NCBI RefSeq assembly: GCF_051388915.1
Contig: NZ_JBPKBH010000009.1
Location: 124,001 to 188,000, forward strand
Reading direction: 5' to 3'
DNA length: 64,000 nucleotides
DNA from: Yinghuangia sp051388915
GTDB taxonomy: Bacteria > Actinomycetota > Actinomycetes > Streptomycetales > Streptomycetaceae
A program made the position numbers and the translations under genes. Positions 7,232 through 15,874 of this stretch are shown one piece after another (the first letter of the stretch is position 1; every line of letters starts with the position of its first letter). Below the pieces are notes generated by a model. That model did not search any database, had not been told where the DNA came from, and worked only from the letters and a program-made list of their open reading frames with translations.

Positions 7232-8701
7232 ATGCCCATCGAACCTCCCGGCACGGCGGTCCCGCCGCCGGCGGCCACACAGCCCGTCGCCCCACCGCCT
7301 GCCGCACGCACCCGCAAACCGCGCTCCACCGACCGCCGCACCGCCGCCCTGACCGTTCTTTGCTTCGTCCAGTTCATGCTGGTCCTGGACGACACTGTGG
7401 TGAGCGTCGCTCTGCCGAGCATTCGCAGCGACCTCGGGTTCGGAACGGCCGGGTTGGCGTGGGTGGTCAACGCGTACTTCCTCTCCTTCGGCGGACTGCT
7501 GCTGCTCGGAGGCCGGATGGCCGACCTTCTGGGGCGCCGCCGCGTCTTCCAGTGGGGCGTGGCGCTGTTCGGTGCGGCGAGCCTGCTGTGCGCGGTCGCG
7601 CAGGAGCCGTGGCAGCTCGTGACCGGGCGCTTCATCCAGGGCGCCGGTGCGGCAATCGCGAGCCCGGCCGCGCTGTCGCTCATCAGCTGCCTGTTCCCCG
7701 CGCCGGAGGAGCGCGGACGGGCGCTCGGGGTGTGGGGCGGCATCGCGGGACTCGGCGGCACCATGGGTTTGGTCGTGTCCGGGGCGCTGACCGACCTCGC
7801 GTCGTGGCGCTGGATCTTCCTGATCAACCTGCCTGTAGCCGCAGTCGCACTCCTCCTGATGCCGCGCCTGGTCGAGGAGAGCCGGGCGCCGGAGGCGGGA
7901 CGACGCCTCGACGTACCTGGCGCGATCCTCGGCACGGGCGCGGTCGCCGCGTTGGTGTACGGCCTGCTCCAGACCGCCGAATCGGGTTGGGGCCACGCGG
8001 ACTCCACCGTCCCGCTGATCCTCGCGGCAGTTCTGGGTTCGGCTTTCGTGGCCGTGGAGTCGCGTACGGCCCAACCACTCGTCCCCGCCGCCTTCTTGGC
8101 GGTGCGCACCCTCCTTGTCGCGAATGTGGCGACGCTGTTGGTGTCCGCGGCGTTGTACGCCATGGCGTTCCTGTTGATGCTGCACCTACAAACGGTGCTG
8201 CACTACGAGCCGTTGACCGCAGGTCTCGCCTATCTCCCGTACGGTGCCGGGATCTTGGCCGGTGTCTGGCTGTCCTCGCGCGTGGTCGCCGCCATCGGGC
8301 TGCGCTGGGCGCTCACGACGTCACTCCTCATCACCGCAGCAGGCAACGTGGTCCTGGCCGGCATCGAACCAGGCGACGGCTACGCCGCAGGCGTCCTGCC
8401 AGGCTTGTTGATCACAAGCCTGGGCTGCGGCCTGGCCCTCCCCGCACTGGCAACCGCCGCCCTCACCGACACCGACGAACACGACGCGGGTCTGGGCTCC
8501 GCCATCTTCACCTCAATGCAACAGGTAGGCGGAGCAGTCGGTTTGGCAACCCTGGTGGCCCTGGCCGCCTCCCAAACCAACCCGACCAACCCCGAACAAG
8601 CCGCTACAGACGGCTTCGCCACAGCGCTACTGGTAGCCGCCGCCCTGACCGCGGCAGCCGCAGCCCTCACCGCCGCACTACGCCCGCGTTCCACCAACTA
8701 G
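7232..8701 (+). CDS. DHA2 family MFS exporter (EmrB/QacA type, 14 TM)
   Basis: The 489-residue membrane protein has the size and motifs of 14-helix drug:proton antiporters. These include the first-helix signature FVQFMLVLDDTVVSVALPSI, the motif A loop GGRMADLLGRRR between helices 2 and 3, the motif C-like GGTMGLVVSGALTD region, and paired hydrophobic segments to the end. A proline-rich cytoplasmic N-terminus of about 30 residues precedes helix 1. It exports an unknown small molecule; siderophore export would fit the iron-box-like site. It is divergent from the AraC gene, its probable regulator. Confidence 0.93.
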   Translation: MPIEPPGTAVPPPAATQPVAPPPAARTRKPRSTDRRTAALTVLCFVQFMLVLDDTVVSVALPSIRSDLGFGTAGLAWVVNAYFLSFGGLLLLGGRMADLLGRRRVFQWGVALFGAASLLCAVAQEPWQLVTGRFIQGAGAAIASPAALSLISCLFPAPEERGRALGVWGGIAGLGGTMGLVVSGALTDLASWRWIFLINLPVAAVALLLMPRLVEESRAPEAGRRLDVPGAILGTGAVAALVYGLLQTAESGWGHADSTVPLILAAVLGSAFVAVESRTAQPLVPAAFLAVRTLLVANVATLLVSAALYAMAFLLMLHLQTVLHYEPLTAGLAYLPYGAGILAGVWLSSRVVAAIGLRWALTTSLLITAAGNVVLAGIEPGDGYAAGVLPGLLITSLGCGLALPALATAALTDTDEHDAGLGSAIFTSMQQVGGAVGLATLVALAASQTNPTNPEQAATDGFATALLVAAALTAAAAALTAALRPRSTN

Positions 8702-8822
8702 CCCCACCGCCGACGGTATGAGGGGGGCATGTCAGCAAAGGGAACATAAGAGGCTGAATGAAGGCTTTTCTCCCCCTGAGGTCGGGGGACCCTTGTCCAA
8801 GGACCCGCGTCAGGAGGCAACC

Positions 8823-8981
8823 ATGGCCAAAAAGGCCAAGCGCATATATCTCGGGCGGTTCTTCCTCGGAACCGTAGTCACTCCTGGCCGCGACGATGCC
8901 CGCGACGCCGAACGCGCCATGGACGCGCATGAACGCGAGGAACGCCGCCGCGACCGCGACCGCGAGGGCAAGAGGGACTAG
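8823..8981 (+). CDS. Small highly charged hypothetical protein (52 aa)
   Basis: A strong ribosome site (CAGGAGGCAACC) precedes the ATG at 8823, which is why I chose it over an in-frame start at 8718. The product begins MAKKAKRIYLGRFFLG and ends in a run of alternating Arg, Asp and Glu (DAHEREERRRDRDREGKRD). It has one short hydrophobic patch, too short to span a membrane. No family is recognised. A nucleic-acid-binding or disordered protein would fit the composition, but that is a guess. Confidence 0.7.
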   Translation: MAKKAKRIYLGRFFLGTVVTPGRDDARDAERAMDAHEREERRRDRDREGKRD

Positions 8982-9420
8982 GACTCCAGCCGACCACAAT
9001 GGCCGGCGTGGCGGCAATCACGCGTCATGGCGGAGCGTAGGACCGTCCGAAGAGCCGCCAACGACAGAGGCTTCTGACGCGATGCGCTGTCTGTTGGCCG
9101 GTTTGCGTCGTTCCGGGCGGTGGAGCTGTGGTCGCCGACGGCGCGATGTCGTTGCGTGAACGCGGGCGCGGCGCAGTGTCGCGTCCGCCGGGCGGCGCTT
9201 GCGAACTCCCTTTTCACGGCTGTGTTCGGGACGCCGGGTCGACGTTGCGGCGGGTGGCGGTGACGGCGGTGTCTTGCGTGTCGGTCGGTCCTGGGTCGGG
9301 GACGTCGTCGGTCATTCGATGCTTGGGGCGGGCTTGTTCTCTTCGGCGGTCGGAGTGCGGCGTGTGGTCGGATCCGTTGTGGAACCAACACCTCGCTGAT
9401 CTCTGAAGAAGGCTGCCTAC
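8982..9420. other. 439-bp stretch without a supported gene
   Basis: I see no open frame with both a start signal and a recognisable product on either strand. The last 25 bases carry the GAAGAAGG ribosome site of the lipoprotein gene at 9421. There are no repeats or clear hairpins. Confidence 0.5.
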
Positions 9421-10203
9421 ATGTCCTTGGTAATTCGGCGCAGAAGCGACCGGTCGTACTCCTCGTGGAAGCGTCCGCGAGTTCGTCGGATTGCCGGTGT
9501 CGCGTTGACCGCCGCGGCCGTTCTGATCGCTACGACTGCGTGTGGCGGCGACGGCGGGAGCGGTGACGGCGGGAGCGGCGACACGCGCGGCAGCGGTGCA
9601 AGTGCGGGGAAGAACACGACAGCACCCACGCGCGACCCGGGAGCCCGGGTCGACATCGCCAAGGTGGCGACGTTGGACGTGTGTTCTCTCGTGGACCTGC
9701 AACCGCTCTCGGCCCTGCTGCAATCACCGGGCTACGAGTACGGACCGAAGTCGATCCCGAAGGGGACGGGGGTGGACGCGGGTGGCCCGCAGTGCGCCGC
9801 GCAGATCAAGCTGCCACCCCTGCGCAGCGTCTCCGGACGGCAGGCGACGACCATCCCGGCGCGCATCAATGTCGCAGTCGTGATGTACAGCACCCTCGAC
9901 GAGACCAACACGCAGTTCGAGGCGCGTACCAAGCAGTCGAAGGATCTCCCGGGAACAGTCGCGGCGGACTTCCCCGGGACGTGGACGCGCGGCATGGTCC
10001 TCAGCAACAACGGCGACAGCGATCGCCTCATCTATGTCCTGGTCCAGACGGACCGCCTGCTGGTGAAGATCGAACTGCAAGTTGAAAGCGATCACTACTA
10101 CCTGGACAAGCTGCCCGCCACGCTCGACCAGATCAAGGACCAGGTCGTCGCCATGATGCGCGACGACGCCTACCCGTCGGTACAGACCGCACTTGCCGGC
10201 TAG
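9421..10203 (+). CDS. Secreted lipoprotein, DUF3558-like
   Basis: The 260-residue protein starts with a basic region and a hydrophobic segment (IAGVALTAAAVLIATTAC) ending in a lipobox-like cysteine at about residue 41. A Gly/Ser-rich linker follows, then a globular domain. That domain begins VATLDVCSLVDLQPLSALL and has a second cysteine in GGPQCAAQI, a pattern seen in DUF3558-type actinobacterial lipoproteins, with DVC and QC probably forming a disulfide. It would be anchored to the outer face of the membrane. The basic leader before the hydrophobic segment is long. Function is unknown, and there is no operon partner. Confidence 0.8.
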   Translation: MSLVIRRRSDRSYSSWKRPRVRRIAGVALTAAAVLIATTACGGDGGSGDGGSGDTRGSGASAGKNTTAPTRDPGARVDIAKVATLDVCSLVDLQPLSALLQSPGYEYGPKSIPKGTGVDAGGPQCAAQIKLPPLRSVSGRQATTIPARINVAVVMYSTLDETNTQFEARTKQSKDLPGTVAADFPGTWTRGMVLSNNGDSDRLIYVLVQTDRLLVKIELQVESDHYYLDKLPATLDQIKDQVVAMMRDDAYPSVQTALAG

Positions 10204-10567
10204 GCAGCGACTCATCAAGGAACTGGTCCTGGCTCTCTCTTCGAAGCGACGGCTCGCCAAGGGCTTTCCCTGCGCCGTGGTCGCGGCGACCTCGCCGAGG
10301 GGCAGCGCATCGGGATCCGGGTCGGCGCCGAAGGTCTTCACCCGGACCCGGGCCGGCCCCCGCGAAGGCGACGACAACGATGCGCCATTCATCACGCACA
10401 CCAAGCCACTTCATCCCTGACCAGGGAAAGTGCACGCCGAACTCTCGGAAAGACAACGGCTTCTGAAGCACGTGCGGCTTTGCTGAATCGGGTACTGGAT
10501 AGGCTGCGGCGATTGTATGGCCGACATCGCGCGAGCCAGGCTTCGATGTTCCCGGGGCGGGCCGACG
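10204..10567. other. 364-bp stretch without a supported gene
   Basis: The region lies between the lipoprotein gene and the stop codon of the convergent membrane-protein gene. Open frames here lack a ribosome site and any recognisable motif. No repeat or strong terminator hairpin was seen. Confidence 0.5.
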
Positions 10568-11077
10568 TTACGGCGCGAAGGCCATGAGGGTCATTGCGGC
10601 CATCATTGCCGCCGAGCAGGCTGACGTGACGCGGGAGTTGGGGGCGGCCTCCGAGCGTGCGGGGCTGGGGGTTGCGGCGAGGGCTATGCGGGCTGTGGCC
10701 CAGATCGCGAGGACGGCGATGTACGGGCCCAGCCACCAGCTTGACGGGTTGCCGCCGGGGTGCGCGCCGTGGCCGCTGTGCAGGGCGGGCATCAGGAGGG
10801 TTAGTACGCCCATCACGTACAGGTCCAGCGCCACCGCCACGCGCGGGCGGGGTAGGCCCGGTTGGGGGCGGCCCAGGGCCCATGCGGCGGCGCCGGCCAG
10901 CAGGAGCATCCAGCCCGCCGGGCCGAGGGGGTCGTGGCGGGGAAGGAGCATCGCGCCCATCGCGGCGCCCATGGCCAAGTGCGGTAACCACGACCGCACT
11001 TGGCCGTTTCGGTGGACGTACGCCCCCACCAGCCCCGCGACGACTCCGAACACGCCGGCGATCACCTGTGCGTCCAT
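10568..11077 (-). CDS. Small multi-spanning membrane protein, DUF5134-like
   Basis: The 169-residue protein has about five hydrophobic segments. Methionine- and histidine-rich motifs occur at membrane boundaries: HLAMGAAMGAMLL, LHSGHGAHPGG and AAMMAAMTLMAF. This pattern resembles the DUF5134 membrane family of streptomycetes, whose role is unknown. The Met/His clusters could bind copper, but that is speculative. The ATG at 11077 gives a normal N-terminal helix. A GTG at 11161 would add 28 basic residues and begin only 9 bp after the MFS stop codon. It probably shares a transcript with the upstream MFS gene. Confidence 0.7.
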   Translation of the reverse strand: MDAQVIAGVFGVVAGLVGAYVHRNGQVRSWLPHLAMGAAMGAMLLPRHDPLGPAGWMLLLAGAAAWALGRPQPGLPRPRVAVALDLYVMGVLTLLMPALHSGHGAHPGGNPSSWWLGPYIAVLAIWATARIALAATPSPARSEAAPNSRVTSACSAAMMAAMTLMAFAP

Positions 11078-11170
11078 TCCGGTGTTCTTCCCCGGAATTC
11101 CGCGAATTGCCCGTATCAGTGGGAGCACGGGGAAGACCGGCGAACGCGCCCCCCTGCGCACGAGGTCGCG

Positions 11171-12421
11171 TCATCGACGGGCGAGGGCGCGGTCCAGGAG
11201 CACCATGGGCAGGGTGGCGGCAGCCAGTCCCGCGCCGATCCAGGCGACGGATGTGACTCCGGCGCCCGCGTCCAAGGCCACGCCTGCCAGGGCCGGGACC
11301 AGGCTGATGCCCAGTTGGAAGGCGGAGACCGTCGTGGCGCCGGCCAGGGTCGGGGCGTCCGATGCGATGGCGAACACCCTTCCGTAGATGGCGGGGTTGA
11401 GCACGAATCCGGCAACTCCCAGGAGTAGTACGAGGGGTATGACGGCCCATGTGTGATGCGCGAGCAGGGCCAGGAGTGACGAGGCGGCCAGGATCCCGCC
11501 CGCGCCGATCAGGAGGGCGTGGAACGGCCGTCCGTCGGAAATGCGCCCGCCGACGGCCAGCCCGACGAACGCGCCCGCGCCGAACAGCGCCAGCACCGCC
11601 GGCACCCACAACTCCGGTACGCCTGTCACGTCCGTCAGGAACGCCGCGAGATAGTTGAACGAGATCATGTACGCGGCGGTGCTGAGGATCGTGACGCCGT
11701 AGACCACCCAGAGCTGTGGCCGCCGCAATGTGCGGAGTTCGCGGCGTACGCTCGGCTCCCCGGCCGCGCTCGTCACCGGCAGGATGAGCAGGACCGCGGC
11801 CGCGCCCGCGACCGTGAGCGCGACGACTCCCCAGAATCCGCCCCGCCACCCGGTGAAGTAGCTCAGCAACGCACCCGCCGGGCCACCGGCGATCATCGCG
11901 AGCCCGAGACCGCTGACGACGACGCCCGAGGCGCGCGCGGTGCGGTCGGGGGGAACGAGGCTGATCGCGGTGACCGCCGCCACCGCCCAGAAGCCCGCGT
12001 ACGCCAATCCGCACACGAACCGGCTGACCAGCAGTACGGCGTAGCTGTCCGTGACGAGCCCGACCGCGACCGAGGCGGCGAAGAGCAGTTGCGTGGCCAC
12101 CAAGGTCGTACGCCGCGGCCACCGCAGCGTCAGGACGGCCAGCGGCGGGCCGCCGATGACGACCCCGGCCGCGAAGGCCGAGATGAGCGTGCCCGCCGAC
12201 GAGAGCGTGATCCCGAGGTCGTCCGCGACCGCGGGCAGGACTCCGGCGAGCAGGAATTCGGCGCTGCCCATGGCGAACAGGCTGAACGCGAGCAGGTGTA
12301 CGCCGAGCGGCATTCTCTCGCGCCTTCGTCGCTCGGCAACTCGCTGTGTCGAGCCGTGTGTCGCATCGTTCGATCGACCCGACTCGGCGTGGTCGACCGG
12401 CAGTTCGCGGCGTGTCTCCAT
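11171..12421 (-). CDS. DHA1 MFS transporter, Cmx/CmrA chloramphenicol-exporter type
   Basis: The 416-residue protein has 12 hydrophobic segments. Its core opens with MPLGVHLLAFSLFAMGSAEFLLAGVLPAVADDLG, close to the start of Cmx/CmrA/CmlR chloramphenicol efflux proteins. The motif A equivalent is modified (TLRWPRRTT). I chose the ATG at 12421 because GGAGGTGAGGGCG precedes it. This adds a hydrophilic 36-residue leader before the usual family start at 12313, which is an alternative. It is divergent from the HTH/Clp-N gene pair and shares the twin palindromes at 12510-12553, so that pair probably regulates it. The exported compound is not known. Confidence 0.88.
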   Translation of the reverse strand: METRRELPVDHAESGRSNDATHGSTQRVAERRRRERMPLGVHLLAFSLFAMGSAEFLLAGVLPAVADDLGITLSSAGTLISAFAAGVVIGGPPLAVLTLRWPRRTTLVATQLLFAASVAVGLVTDSYAVLLVSRFVCGLAYAGFWAVAAVTAISLVPPDRTARASGVVVSGLGLAMIAGGPAGALLSYFTGWRGGFWGVVALTVAGAAAVLLILPVTSAAGEPSVRRELRTLRRPQLWVVYGVTILSTAAYMISFNYLAAFLTDVTGVPELWVPAVLALFGAGAFVGLAVGGRISDGRPFHALLIGAGGILAASSLLALLAHHTWAVIPLVLLLGVAGFVLNPAIYGRVFAIASDAPTLAGATTVSAFQLGISLVPALAGVALDAGAGVTSVAWIGAGLAAATLPMVLLDRALARR

Positions 12422-12509
12422 CGCCCTCACCTCCGTGAGGACCATGGCACTGGCGATGCGGGAACGGGAACTTTTGTTGCCGAAAGCGGGACGGTCAGGC
12501 CACTCAGGC

Positions 12510-12553
12510 GTCAACTTGGGTTGACATGGCCGTCCGTGTCAACCTAGATTGAC
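12510..12553 (+). promoter_or_regulatory. Twin palindromes overlapping a leaderless-type promoter
   Basis: There are two 16-bp inverted repeats: GTCAACTTGGGTTGAC (12510-12525) and GTCAACCTAGATTGAC (12538-12553), 28 bp apart. They contain a good -35 (TTGACA, 12521-12526) and an 18-bp spacer. A -10 (TAGATT, 12545-12550) sits 7 bp before the ATG at 12558. Transcription would then start at or next to the start codon, and a bound repressor would cover both promoter elements. Confidence 0.75.
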
Positions 12554-12557
12554 AGCT

Positions 12558-12767
12558 ATGAGCAATGCAACCGACCTGGCCACCAAGGCCGGGGACCGCG
12601 ATCCACGGGTCGGGTTGCGGGCCGTCGCCGCGCTGCGGCGGCTGCTTGAGCAACTGGAGGCCGTGCAGGTCCGCAGCGCCCGCAACCAGGGCTGGTCGTG
12701 GCAGGAGATCGCCCAGGAGTTGGGCGTCTCGCGGCAGGCCGTCCACAAGAAGCACGGGAGGCAGTGA
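12558..12767 (+). CDS. Small helix-turn-helix DNA-binding protein
   Basis: The 69-residue protein is mostly one HTH domain: a helical N-terminal region (AVAALRRLLEQLEAVQVRSAR) and then WSWQEIAQELGVSRQAVHKKHG. The second part is typical of sigma-70 region 4 or MarR-like recognition helices. There is no ribosome site, in keeping with a leaderless mRNA from the promoter that ends 7 bp upstream. The stop overlaps the next start (TGATG), so it is coupled to the Clp-N gene. It is the likely repressor at the twin GTCAAC..GTTGAC sites. Confidence 0.88.
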   Translation: MSNATDLATKAGDRDPRVGLRAVAALRRLLEQLEAVQVRSARNQGWSWQEIAQELGVSRQAVHKKHGRQ

Positions 12768-13339
12768 TGTTCGAGAGGTTCAGCCCGTCGCTCCGCCGTG
12801 TCGTGGGGAGTTCACCCGAGTACGCGGCGGAGACCGGCGGCGAGCGCATCGGTGAGGAGGAGTTGGCCCTCGCCCTGTTGGCGGATCAGGAGGGCACGGC
12901 CGCACGGGTGTTGCGCGACCTGGGAGTGGGGACCGCCGAACGGGCGGAGATCGCCCGCCGCATGGCCGAGCGGCGCCGCCACGGCGGTTTCACGGATGCG
13001 GACGCCGACGCCCTGGCCACCCTCGGCATCGACATCCACGAGGTCGTCGCCCGGGTCGAAGCCGCCCACGGGGAAGGCAGTCTGACGGCGCGTCGGCCCG
13101 GCGGCGCGTCCGCACGTACCGCCGTACGCACCCGGCACCGCATGACGCCGGGCGCCAAGCAGGTCCTGGAACGCGCACTGCGGGACGCCGTCGACCGTCG
13201 CGAACGTGTCATCGGCACCGAGCACTTGCTGCTGTCCATGGTGTCGCTCCCGGGCACCGCCGCCGACGCACTCGCCGGATTCGGCGTGACGCGGGAGACG
13301 GTCTGGCGGCAACTCGCCGCGACAGCCCAGGGGACTTGA
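12767..13339 (+). CDS. Clp N-terminal repeat domain protein
   Basis: The 190-residue protein contains two Clp_N-type repeats, EEELALALLADQEGTAARVLRDLGV near residues 28-52 and TEHLLLSMVSLPGTAADALAGFGV near the C-terminus. A variable linker joins them, and the AAA+ ATPase domains are absent. In ClpA/ClpC this domain binds adaptors or substrates. In stand-alone actinobacterial versions it is usually paired with an HTH partner, as here by a TGATG overlap. It may sense a ligand such as an antibiotic, or link the HTH protein to proteolysis. That role is inference. Confidence 0.88.
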   Translation: MFERFSPSLRRVVGSSPEYAAETGGERIGEEELALALLADQEGTAARVLRDLGVGTAERAEIARRMAERRRHGGFTDADADALATLGIDIHEVVARVEAAHGEGSLTARRPGGASARTAVRTRHRMTPGAKQVLERALRDAVDRRERVIGTEHLLLSMVSLPGTAADALAGFGVTRETVWRQLAATAQGT

Positions 13340-13503
13340 GCGAAGTCGGCGGGCAAGGGCTCAAAGCGGTCCCGGGCAAGGTCCGCAACGCGGTCCCGGG
13401 CAAGGGTCCCCCAACGCAGTCCCGGGCGTAGGCGCCGAGCAACGACGGTCGCCGAACAGTGCACGGCGGCGCCAAGCGTCCCGGAACGGCGGCAACGGAA
13501 GCC

Positions 13504-14166
13504 TCAACGCCGCCCGGGCCGCACCAAGCCCGTCTCGTACGCGAACACCACCAACTGCGCCCGGTCCCGCACCGCCAGTTTCACCATCGCCCGGCTGACG
13601 TGCGTCTTGGCAGTCAGCGGGCTCACCACCAGGTGCTCCGCGATCTCCTCGTTGGACAGCCCCTGGCCGACCAGTCCGACGACCTCGCGCTCGCGTGTGG
13701 TGAGGAGTTCGAGGTCCGGGATCTCCGCCGGGGCGCTGGCCTGCGCCGTGTACTCCTCGATCAGGCGCCGGGTCACGCCGGGCGAGAGCAACGCGTCGCC
13801 CTCGGCCACCGACCGTACGCCGCGCAGCAGTTCGGCGGGCTCGGTGTCCTTGACCAGGAACCCGCTCGCGCCGTTGCGCAGCGCCTCGAAGACGTACTCG
13901 TCGAGGTCGAAGGTCGTCAGGATCACGATCCGGGTCTCCGTGAGCGCCGGGTCGGCGGTGATGTGCCGGGTCGCCTCCAGGCCGTCGCCGCCCGGCATGC
14001 GGATGTCCATGAGCACGACGTCCGGGCGGTGTTCGCGTACGGCCGCCAACGCCGTGGCGCCGTCGGCGGCCTCGGCGACCACGGTCATGTCCGGCTGGGC
14101 GTCGAGCAGGGCCCGGAACCCGGCGCGGACCAGCGCCTGGTCGTCGGCGAGCACCAACCTGATCAC
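13504..14166 (-). CDS. NarL/FixJ family response regulator
   Basis: The 220-residue protein has a receiver domain with the acidic pair ADD near residues 7-9 and the phosphoacceptor D54 in VVLMDIRMPG. The later T (ILTTFD) and K (FLVKD) switch residues are present. A C-terminal LuxR-type HTH follows (TTREREVVGLVGQGLSNEEIAEHL). The GTG start overlaps the stop of the kinase gene by 4 bp (GTGA), the standard arrangement for a coupled two-component pair. The divergent ABC exporter at 15875-19371 is the likely target. Confidence 0.95.
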   Translation of the reverse strand: MIRLVLADDQALVRAGFRALLDAQPDMTVVAEAADGATALAAVREHRPDVVLMDIRMPGGDGLEATRHITADPALTETRIVILTTFDLDEYVFEALRNGASGFLVKDTEPAELLRGVRSVAEGDALLSPGVTRRLIEEYTAQASAPAEIPDLELLTTREREVVGLVGQGLSNEEIAEHLVVSPLTAKTHVSRAMVKLAVRDRAQLVVFAYETGLVRPGRR

Positions 14167-15614
14167 GCGTCGTCCCCTTCGGTGCGGCGGCTGCCACCGG
14201 TCCCGGGGGCCGGGTCGGCGGCGGAGTCGGCACCATCTTGTCCGGCCAGCGGCAGGAGAGCCACCACCCGGTAGCCCCCCTCGGGCCGTGTGCCGCTGGT
14301 CAGGCTGCCGCCGAGGGCGGTCGCGCGCTCGCGCATGTTGCGCAGACCGTGGCCGCCGCCGGCAGCGGGCGACGCCGTTGACGCGGCCCCCGACCCTCGC
14401 CCGTCGTCCTCGACCGCGACGCGCAGCGCTTCGCCTTCCGCGGTGTGCTGCACGGTCAGGCGCACGGTGACGACCGTCGCCCCCGAGTGCCGCACCGCGT
14501 TGGTGACCGACTCCTGCACGATGCGGTACGCCGCGAGTCCAACCGGCCCCGGTAGTGCCCGCACCGCGTCGTCCCGCTCCAGGCGTACCGCCAGATGGGC
14601 CGTCGAAGCGCGCGTCACCAGGTCGTCGAGATCCGCGAGTCCGGCGGTCGGGGTGCGTGGGGCGGCCTCGTCCTCGCCCTTCAAGATGGCCAGGACGCCG
14701 CGCAGTTCGCCCAGCGCCTCGCGGCTCGCCTGCTTGACGGCGGTGAGCGCGGTGCGGGCCTGCTCGGGGTTGGCGTCCATCAACTCCAGGCCCACGGACG
14801 CCTGGACGTTCATCAGCGAGATGTGGTGCGCGAGCACGTCGTGCAACTCCCGGGCGATGCGCAGGCGTTCCTCGCCCGCCCGGGCGCGCTCCGCCTCCTC
14901 GCGCGCGGCCTCCTCCTCGGCCTCGCGGCGGCGTTCCGCGGCGACGTACGCCCGGCGCACCCGCACCACCTCGCTGAACGCCGCCAGTACCAGCAGCCAC
15001 GCCGCGACGCCGCCCGCCCACGCGAGGTTGGGGATGTCGTTGTCGCGGATCAGCGGGCCGAGCCAGGCGATCGTCGCGTACCCCGCGAGGAGTACCGCGT
15101 ACGACACCGCCCGGTGGCCCATGGTCATCGCGGTGAACAGCGCCACGATGAGCGACACGAACACCGGCCCGGGCGGGTACTCGAAGAGCGTGTAGACGAG
15201 CGGCGGCAGGACCGACGCGACCAACACCTGAACGGGGTAGCGGCGGCGTACCAGGAGCAGCAGCGGCCCGATCGCGACCAGCACGATCGCGAGCGGGTCG
15301 AGGTCGCGCAGCCCGGACTCGTGGCGCTGGTTGTGCGCGGCGGCGAACGTGCCGCCGATCTGGAACGCGGCGATGGCGAGCGTGAGCAGCAGGTCGCGCG
15401 GGATGCGACGGAACGGTGGGGGCAGCGGCGGCCCGAACAGCGGCGGGGGCGCGTCGGCGGTACGGCGCGACGGTTTACCGGCCGGGCCGGCTTGGCCGGA
15501 CGCGGTGCCGGACTTCGTGCCGGACGTGCCGGAGGCGCCCGGCGCGGTGCCGGTCGCCCGGCCCGCCGCCGGGTCCGTCCCGGAGGGGCCGCTGCGGGAG
15601 GAGGAGGGGATCAC
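14163..15614 (-). CDS. Sensor histidine kinase (HisKA_3 family)
   Basis: The 483-residue protein has a disordered Gly/Ser/Pro-rich N-terminus, about four to five membrane segments, and a cytoplasmic coiled-coil (ERRREAEEEAAREEAERARAG). The dimerisation domain holds the phosphorylated histidine in RIARELHDVLAHHISLM. The ATPase domain has VTNAVRHSG as N box and DDGRGSG and GGHGLRNMRERA as G boxes. With so little extracytoplasmic loop it probably senses something within the membrane. The GTG at 15614 has no ribosome site but a TACCCT -10-like hexamer 7 bp upstream, so it may be leaderless. Confidence 0.93.
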   Translation of the reverse strand: MIPSSSRSGPSGTDPAAGRATGTAPGASGTSGTKSGTASGQAGPAGKPSRRTADAPPPLFGPPLPPPFRRIPRDLLLTLAIAAFQIGGTFAAAHNQRHESGLRDLDPLAIVLVAIGPLLLLVRRRYPVQVLVASVLPPLVYTLFEYPPGPVFVSLIVALFTAMTMGHRAVSYAVLLAGYATIAWLGPLIRDNDIPNLAWAGGVAAWLLVLAAFSEVVRVRRAYVAAERRREAEEEAAREEAERARAGEERLRIARELHDVLAHHISLMNVQASVGLELMDANPEQARTALTAVKQASREALGELRGVLAILKGEDEAAPRTPTAGLADLDDLVTRASTAHLAVRLERDDAVRALPGPVGLAAYRIVQESVTNAVRHSGATVVTVRLTVQHTAEGEALRVAVEDDGRGSGAASTASPAAGGGHGLRNMRERATALGGSLTSGTRPEGGYRVVALLPLAGQDGADSAADPAPGTGGSRRTEGDDA

Positions 15615-15874
15615 CGCTTCAGGGTAGGCCGCCCGGTGCGTCCGAAACGTCCCCTGACCGGCGACGTCGCGTCGTCTCCCGGCGGCGCAGCGGGCCGCGC
15701 GGCACTGCTCCCCGGGGAGTAGGCACCGGTACCGGCCGCACCCTCGGGCGACTCCCGGGGGATGCGCACGGGTCACTCCTGGTGAGGGACGTCACCGGGT
15801 CGGCCCGCGAGGAGGCTTGAGGCAGTTCGCAAGCACCACGCCCCATCCCCCTCTCGCCGAAACGGGAGCCCACC

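Noticed and set aside
8667..9017. Minus-strand membrane-like frame overlapping the small charged protein
   Set aside because: It has no ribosome site, and its hydrophobic part is the reverse reading of the Arg/Asp/Glu codons of the plus-strand gene.
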